Source: Sphingopyxis sp. GW247-27LB (lineage in GTDB: Bacteria; Pseudomonadota; Alphaproteobacteria; Sphingomonadales; Sphingomonadaceae). Taken from it: a stretch of 64,000 nt of DNA. This document shows positions 60,725 through 64,000 of the stretch, one piece after another (position 1 is the stretch's first letter; the number at the start of each line of letters is the position of its first letter). The stretch lies in the NCBI RefSeq assembly GCF_002277025.1, contig NZ_NIWD01000002.1:531454-595453 (forward strand), read 5' to 3'. The notes under the pieces are model-generated. The model had not been told where the DNA came from and ran no database searches. It was given only the letters and a program-made list of their open reading frames with translations. Position numbers and translations under genes: made by a program.

Positions 60725-60739
60725 TGCGAACGATTCGCA
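60725..60739 (-). promoter_or_regulatory. Fur-like operator upstream of hemA
   Basis: TGCGAA-CGA-TTCGCA, a perfect inverted repeat. Read as 7-1-7 it differs by one base (T in place of the C) from the TGCGAAT-N-ATTCGCA form of the Fur consensus. It sits 91 nt before hemA and 9 nt beyond the murI stop, in a 114-bp gap otherwise without structure except GC-rich leader. Iron control of heme synthesis would make sense but is inferred. Confidence 0.4.
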
Positions 60740-60748
60740 ATGGGTGGG

Positions 60749-61555
60749 TCAAATTGTCTCAATGCGCCCGATGCCATAGGGCGCGAGCGCCGCGAGCGGC
60801 GGCAGCGGATGGACGTCGCTGTGCGTGAAGGCGGCGATGCCGGGCCGCGCCTCGGCGGGCCAGGGCTGGCCTTCGGTCAGATGCGCGATGCGCCGCGCGA
60901 TGCCCGCCGCGCCGTCGATCAGCGCGACGTGCGGGCCGACGACCGCCTGCAACTCCTCCTGCAGCAGCGGGAAGTGGGTGCAGGCGAGGACGATGACGTC
61001 GATCGCGTCGCCCCCGGGCTGGTCGCGCAGCCCCGCGATGGCGTTCCGGACGGCGTCCGGATCGACGGACTGGCCGTGCAATTTCGCTTCCGCTGCGGTG
61101 ACGAGGCCGGGGCTGCCATGGCGCAGCACCGTCTTGCCGGCGGCGAAGCGCGCGCTCAGATCGTCGACATAGGGCTGGCGCACCGTCGCTTCGGTGCCGA
61201 GCACGCCGATGACCCCGGTTTTCGTCCTTTCCGCCGCGGGCTTGATCGCGGGCACCGTGCCGACGATCGGCAGGTCGAGCGCGGCGCGGACGTGCGGAAG
61301 CGCGATCGTCGAGGCGGTGTTGCAGGCGATCACCGCAAGCCGCGGCTGATAGCGCTCGACCAGCCGCCCGAGCAGCGCCGGGACGCGCGCGGCGAGTTCC
61401 TCGTCGCTCTTCTTGCCATAGGGCAGGCCGGCATAGTCGGCGGCATAAACGATCGGCGCGGTCGGCAGCAGCGCGCGCGTCGGCCCCAATACGGTCAGTC
61501 CGCCGAGGCCGCTGTCGAAGAAGAGGATCGGGGCGTCGGGGGAGGGCGTGGTCAT
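60749..61555 (-). CDS. murI: glutamate racemase
   Basis: 268 aa cofactor-independent racemase making D-glutamate for peptidoglycan. Two-cysteine active site: Cys in VIACNTASTIALP and in VLACTHFPLLQEEL; substrate residues in FFDSGLGGLTVLG and YAADYAGLPYG. Length and motif order are typical. Upstream of hemA on the same strand but separated by a 114-bp gap with the Fur-like site. Confidence 0.95.
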   Translation of the reverse strand: MTTPSPDAPILFFDSGLGGLTVLGPTRALLPTAPIVYAADYAGLPYGKKSDEELAARVPALLGRLVERYQPRLAVIACNTASTIALPHVRAALDLPIVGTVPAIKPAAERTKTGVIGVLGTEATVRQPYVDDLSARFAAGKTVLRHGSPGLVTAAEAKLHGQSVDPDAVRNAIAGLRDQPGGDAIDVIVLACTHFPLLQEELQAVVGPHVALIDGAAGIARRIAHLTEGQPWPAEARPGIAAFTHSDVHPLPPLAALAPYGIGRIETI

Positions 61556-61599
61556 CCGCGCCGGTTAGCAGGCGGCGGGGCAGCGCTCAATCCACTCCC

Positions 61600-61687
61600 G
61601 TCGCCCCCGCGAAGGCGGGGGCCGCTTTCGGCCTTGCGCAGCGATGTCGGATAAACCGCAAACGGCCCCCGCTCGCGCGGGGGCGAC
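61600..61687. repeat. long inverted REP pair (BIME-like)
   Basis: A 25-nt unit at 61600-61624 is matched in reverse complement by a 25-nt unit at 61663-61687 (both GTCGCCCCCGCG...GCGGGGGCCG, differing only in the central bases). Each unit is also a hairpin on its own. They lie in the 231-bp gap between the divergent murI and plsY genes and could form a large cruciform. Confidence 0.7.
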
Positions 61688-61786
61688 TTTTGGTCCATTT
61701 ATCCATTCTGGTGATCATCCGTCTCGAATCCGTTGATTGCATCGCCCAACATCGTCACATTGCAGCCGAACGGAGCAGGGGGTTTC

Positions 61787-62389
61787 ATGACGATATTTTT
61801 GCTGATCGCCGCGAGCTACCTGCTCGGTTCGATCCCTTTCGGCATCCTGCTGACGCGCGCCTTCGGGGCAGGCGACCTGCGGCAGATCGGGTCGGGCAAC
61901 ATCGGCGCGACCAACGTGCTGCGCACCGGGCGCAAGAGCCTGGCGGCGGCGACGCTGGTCCTCGACGGCGCCAAGGGCGCGGTCGCGGTGCTGCTCGCGC
62001 GGCATTTTCTGCCCGAACTGGGCGATCAGGGCGCGATGATCGCCGGCGCGGCGGCGATGATCGGCCATTGCTACCCCGTCTGGCTCAAGTTCCGCGGGGG
62101 CAAGGGCGTGGCGACCATGCTCGGCCTGTCGCTCGCGCTGGCATGGCCGATCGGCGCCATCTTCGCGCTCCTGTGGATCGACGTCGTCGCGCTCATACGC
62201 ATCTCGTCGCTCGGCGGCATGGCGGGCGCGGTCTCGGCGCCGATCGCGGCGCTGGCGCTCGGCTATCCGGTCTATGCGATCGGGCTGGCGGGGCTCGCCA
62301 TCGTCGTGCTGTGGCGCCACCGCGAGAATATCGCCCGCCTGCGCGCCGGGACCGAACCGCGCGTCGGGCGCAAGAAGGACGCCGCATGA
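61787..62389 (+). CDS. plsY: glycerol-3-phosphate acyltransferase PlsY
   Basis: 200 aa membrane enzyme using acyl-phosphate to acylate glycerol-3-phosphate, first step of phospholipid synthesis. Motif 1 IPFGILLTRAFGAGDLRQIGSGNIGATNVLR, motif 2 HCYPVWLKFRGGKGVATMLG and motif 3 WRHRENIARLRAGTEPR. Five transmembrane helices. The start at 61787 follows GGAGCAGGGGG; the ATG at 61733 would add 18 poorly placed residues. ATGA overlap with dprA. Confidence 0.95.
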   Translation: MTIFLLIAASYLLGSIPFGILLTRAFGAGDLRQIGSGNIGATNVLRTGRKSLAAATLVLDGAKGAVAVLLARHFLPELGDQGAMIAGAAAMIGHCYPVWLKFRGGKGVATMLGLSLALAWPIGAIFALLWIDVVALIRISSLGGMAGAVSAPIAALALGYPVYAIGLAGLAIVVLWRHRENIARLRAGTEPRVGRKKDAA

Positions 62390-63471
62390 CGCCTGCCGAG
62401 CGGCTGGCGCGGCTGCGCCTGATCCGCACGCCGCACGTCGGGCCGGTGAGCTGGCACCAACTGATGCAGCGTTTCGGTTCGGGCGAGGCGGCGCTCGACG
62501 CCTTGCCCGACCTCGCGCTGCGCGGCGGCGGGGGCAAGGTGCGGCTCGCTTCCGCCGAGGTCGCCGAACGCGAATTCGCGCGCGTGTCCGACCTCGGCGC
62601 GCGGCATGTCTTCTGCGACGAGTCCGACTATTCACCGCTGCTGCGCGAGGTCGAGGGCGCGCCGCCGGTCCTCATCGTACGCGGCGATGCCGCGATGCTG
62701 CACCGCCCCTGCGCCGCGATCGTCGGCGCGCGCAACGCGTCGGCCGCAGCCTGCCGCTTCGCGCGGCAGCTCGCCGCGGACCTGGCGGCGAACGGCGTCA
62801 CGGTCGTCAGCGGCCTCGCGCGCGGGGTCGACACCGCCGCGCATGTCGGCGCGCTCGGCGGGAGCACCGCGGCGGTGATCGCGAGCGGGATCGACGTCGC
62901 CTTTCCGACCGGGAACGCCGCGCTGCAGGAAAAGATCGCGACCGACCAACTGCTGATCGCCGAACAGCCGCCGGGAACCGAGCCGCTCGCGCGGCATTTC
63001 CCGACGCGCAACCGGATCATCGCCGGGCTCGCGCAGGGAACGGTGGTGATCGAGGCGGCGCCGCGGTCGGGCTCGCTGATCACCGCGCGCCGCGCCGGCG
63101 ACTATGGGCGCGAGGTGATGGCGGTGCCGGGGTCGCCGATCGACCCGCGCGCGCAGGGCTGCAACCTGCTGATCCGCGAGGGCGCGACGCTGATCCAGAC
63201 GGTCGAAGACGTTCTGGAGGCGATCGGCCCGATCGACCGGCGTATGGTCCGCGAGCCGGTGCGCTCCTATGGCGCGGCGTCGCCGGTGCTCGATGCCGGC
63301 GACGGCGACCGACGCGCTGTCGCCGAACTGCTCGGCCCCACCCCGATCGCGGTCGACGAGCTGGTCCGCCAGTCGGGGCAGCCGTCGGCGACCATCCAGC
63401 TCATCCTGCTCGAGCTCGAACTGGCGGGCCGCGTCGAGCGCCACGCGGGGGCCAAGGTTTCTTTGGCTTGA
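62386..63471 (+). CDS. dprA: DNA-processing protein DprA
   Basis: 361 aa. Loads RecA on incoming single-stranded DNA during transformation. N-terminal SAM-like region, then the Rossmann DprA core with IVGARNASAAACRFARQLA, VVSGLARGVDTAAHVGAL, IASGIDVAFPTGN, FPTRNRIIAGLAQGTVVIEA and SGSLITARRAGDYGREV. A C-terminal winged-helix domain (residues about 300-361) matches the DprA DML1-like extension. plsY-dprA is a common neighbour pair. Confidence 0.94.
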   Translation: MTPAERLARLRLIRTPHVGPVSWHQLMQRFGSGEAALDALPDLALRGGGGKVRLASAEVAEREFARVSDLGARHVFCDESDYSPLLREVEGAPPVLIVRGDAAMLHRPCAAIVGARNASAAACRFARQLAADLAANGVTVVSGLARGVDTAAHVGALGGSTAAVIASGIDVAFPTGNAALQEKIATDQLLIAEQPPGTEPLARHFPTRNRIIAGLAQGTVVIEAAPRSGSLITARRAGDYGREVMAVPGSPIDPRAQGCNLLIREGATLIQTVEDVLEAIGPIDRRMVREPVRSYGAASPVLDAGDGDRRAVAELLGPTPIAVDELVRQSGQPSATIQLILLELELAGRVERHAGAKVSLA

Positions 63472-63578
63472 TCGCCGCGCGCCAGCCATGACAATCGAAG
63501 CGTTCGTCGCGGTTCAGCCACGGTTCAGCGGCTGGTCGACAGGCTGATGATATTGTATCACATGCGGGGAGATGTTCG

Positions 63579-64000
63579 ATGCGAAGCCGGTTTCTGACGG
63601 GCGTGACGATGGCGGCGCTGCTCGCCTCCGCCCCCGCGCCGATCCCCGTCGCGATGGCGCAAACGCAACCCGCCGGGACGCACCAGGGCTTCTGCCGCAC
63701 CGCCGACCCCTTGCCCGGGCTCGGGCCCGAAGCGCGTCCGCAGCAACAGGAGCGCGGGGGTGGCGGACGCGATCGCGATGTCGTGTATGAATCTGCACCT
63801 CCTCCTCCACCGGCCCCACCGCCGCCTCCACCCCCCGTTCTCGCCGCGCCTGCCGAGAGCGCGAAGGATGTCGTGGTCACGGGATCGCGCGTCGCCGAAT
63901 CCTCGGCGGAGGCCACGCCGGCCGCCCCGCCTTCCGCCGATGCGGGATCGTCGGCGGACGATGCCGGGCGCACCAGCCCGACCATGCGACCCTATCCGCC
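63579..64000 (+). CDS. secreted proline-rich protein, 3' end beyond the window
   Basis: 140 codons are visible and the frame is open at the window end, so this is a partial gene. A signal peptide (residues 1-27, SAPAPIPVAMA then Q) is followed by a Gly/Arg-rich segment, a run of eight-plus prolines and the sequence KDVVVTGSRVAES. GGGGAG at 63566 is the RBS. The VVVTGSR element is seen both in sphingomonad TonB-dependent receptors and in the N-terminal region of VWA/YfbK-type proteins; the proline-rich linker and lack of a plug pattern favour the latter. Low certainty until the rest is read. Confidence 0.55.
   Translation, partial: MRSRFLTGVTMAALLASAPAPIPVAMAQTQPAGTHQGFCRTADPLPGLGPEARPQQQERGGGGRDRDVVYESAPPPPPAPPPPPPPVLAAPAESAKDVVVTGSRVAESSAEATPAAPPSADAGSSADDAGRTSPTMRPYP

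Overview
This is a GC-rich, gene-dense chromosomal segment of an alphaproteobacterium, most likely of the Sphingomonadales (Sphingopyxis/Sphingomonas-like). The pointers are a mitochondrial-type nuoA-N operon, 5-aminolevulinate synthase (C4 heme pathway), an ETF-ubiquinone oxidoreductase, a GTTC-N7-GTTC SOS box, the carboxyspermidine polyamine route, short REP-like palindromes, and very frequent 4-nt ATGA/GTGA gene overlaps. No rRNA, tRNA, CRISPR array, prophage or insertion sequence was seen.

Layout. 105-1152 (minus): two secreted YbjN-type proteins. 1372-18182 (plus): the complete complex I operon nuoA-N, continued by birA, coaX, the RNase J gene and a DUF1467 membrane protein (to 21608). 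Five genes that are not nuo genes are embedded in the operon in three places: a 60-aa membrane ORF (nuoD/nuoE), a 52-aa membrane ORF (nuoE/nuoF), two related secreted cysteine-repeat proteins (nuoF/nuoG) and an AT-richer 181-aa secreted protein (nuoH/nuoI). All overlap their neighbours by 1-8 nt. 21978-29687 (plus): lolC-lolD, glutathione peroxidase, dnaE and an acyl-CoA ligase. 29713-34029 (minus): a radical SAM protein behind a SOS box, moaB, a soluble lytic transglycosylase and a degenerate uracil-DNA-glycosylase-like protein. 34149-43966 (plus): ETF-QO, a TPR protein whose signal peptide lacks a start codon, ispE, an N-formylglutamate amidohydrolase, ilvD, a small lipoprotein, nnrD and an rlmD-type methyltransferase.

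44004-55605 (minus): two tandem MAPEG proteins; a trehalose operon otsB-GH15-otsA; NADP-type glutamate dehydrogenase; then a polyamine block with ornithine decarboxylase, an unknown membrane protein, carboxynorspermidine decarboxylase, a DUF486 membrane protein and carboxynorspermidine dehydrogenase. 55673-59403 (plus): threonine dehydratase, a lipoprotein, a GNAT acetyltransferase and an HExxH metallopeptidase with a helical-repeat C-terminus. 59414-61555 (minus): hemA (Fur-like palindrome upstream) and murI. 61787-64000 (plus): plsY, dprA and the start of a secreted proline-rich protein cut by the window end.

The strongest leads for something undescribed are the extra genes inside the nuo operon, above all the C-X35-C repeat proteins. 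Next come the ornithine decarboxylase promoter, whose 17-nt spacer carries a perfect palindrome, the SOS-boxed radical SAM gene, and the TPR gene that appears one base short of a GTG start. All functional calls rest on reading motifs by eye; no database search was run.
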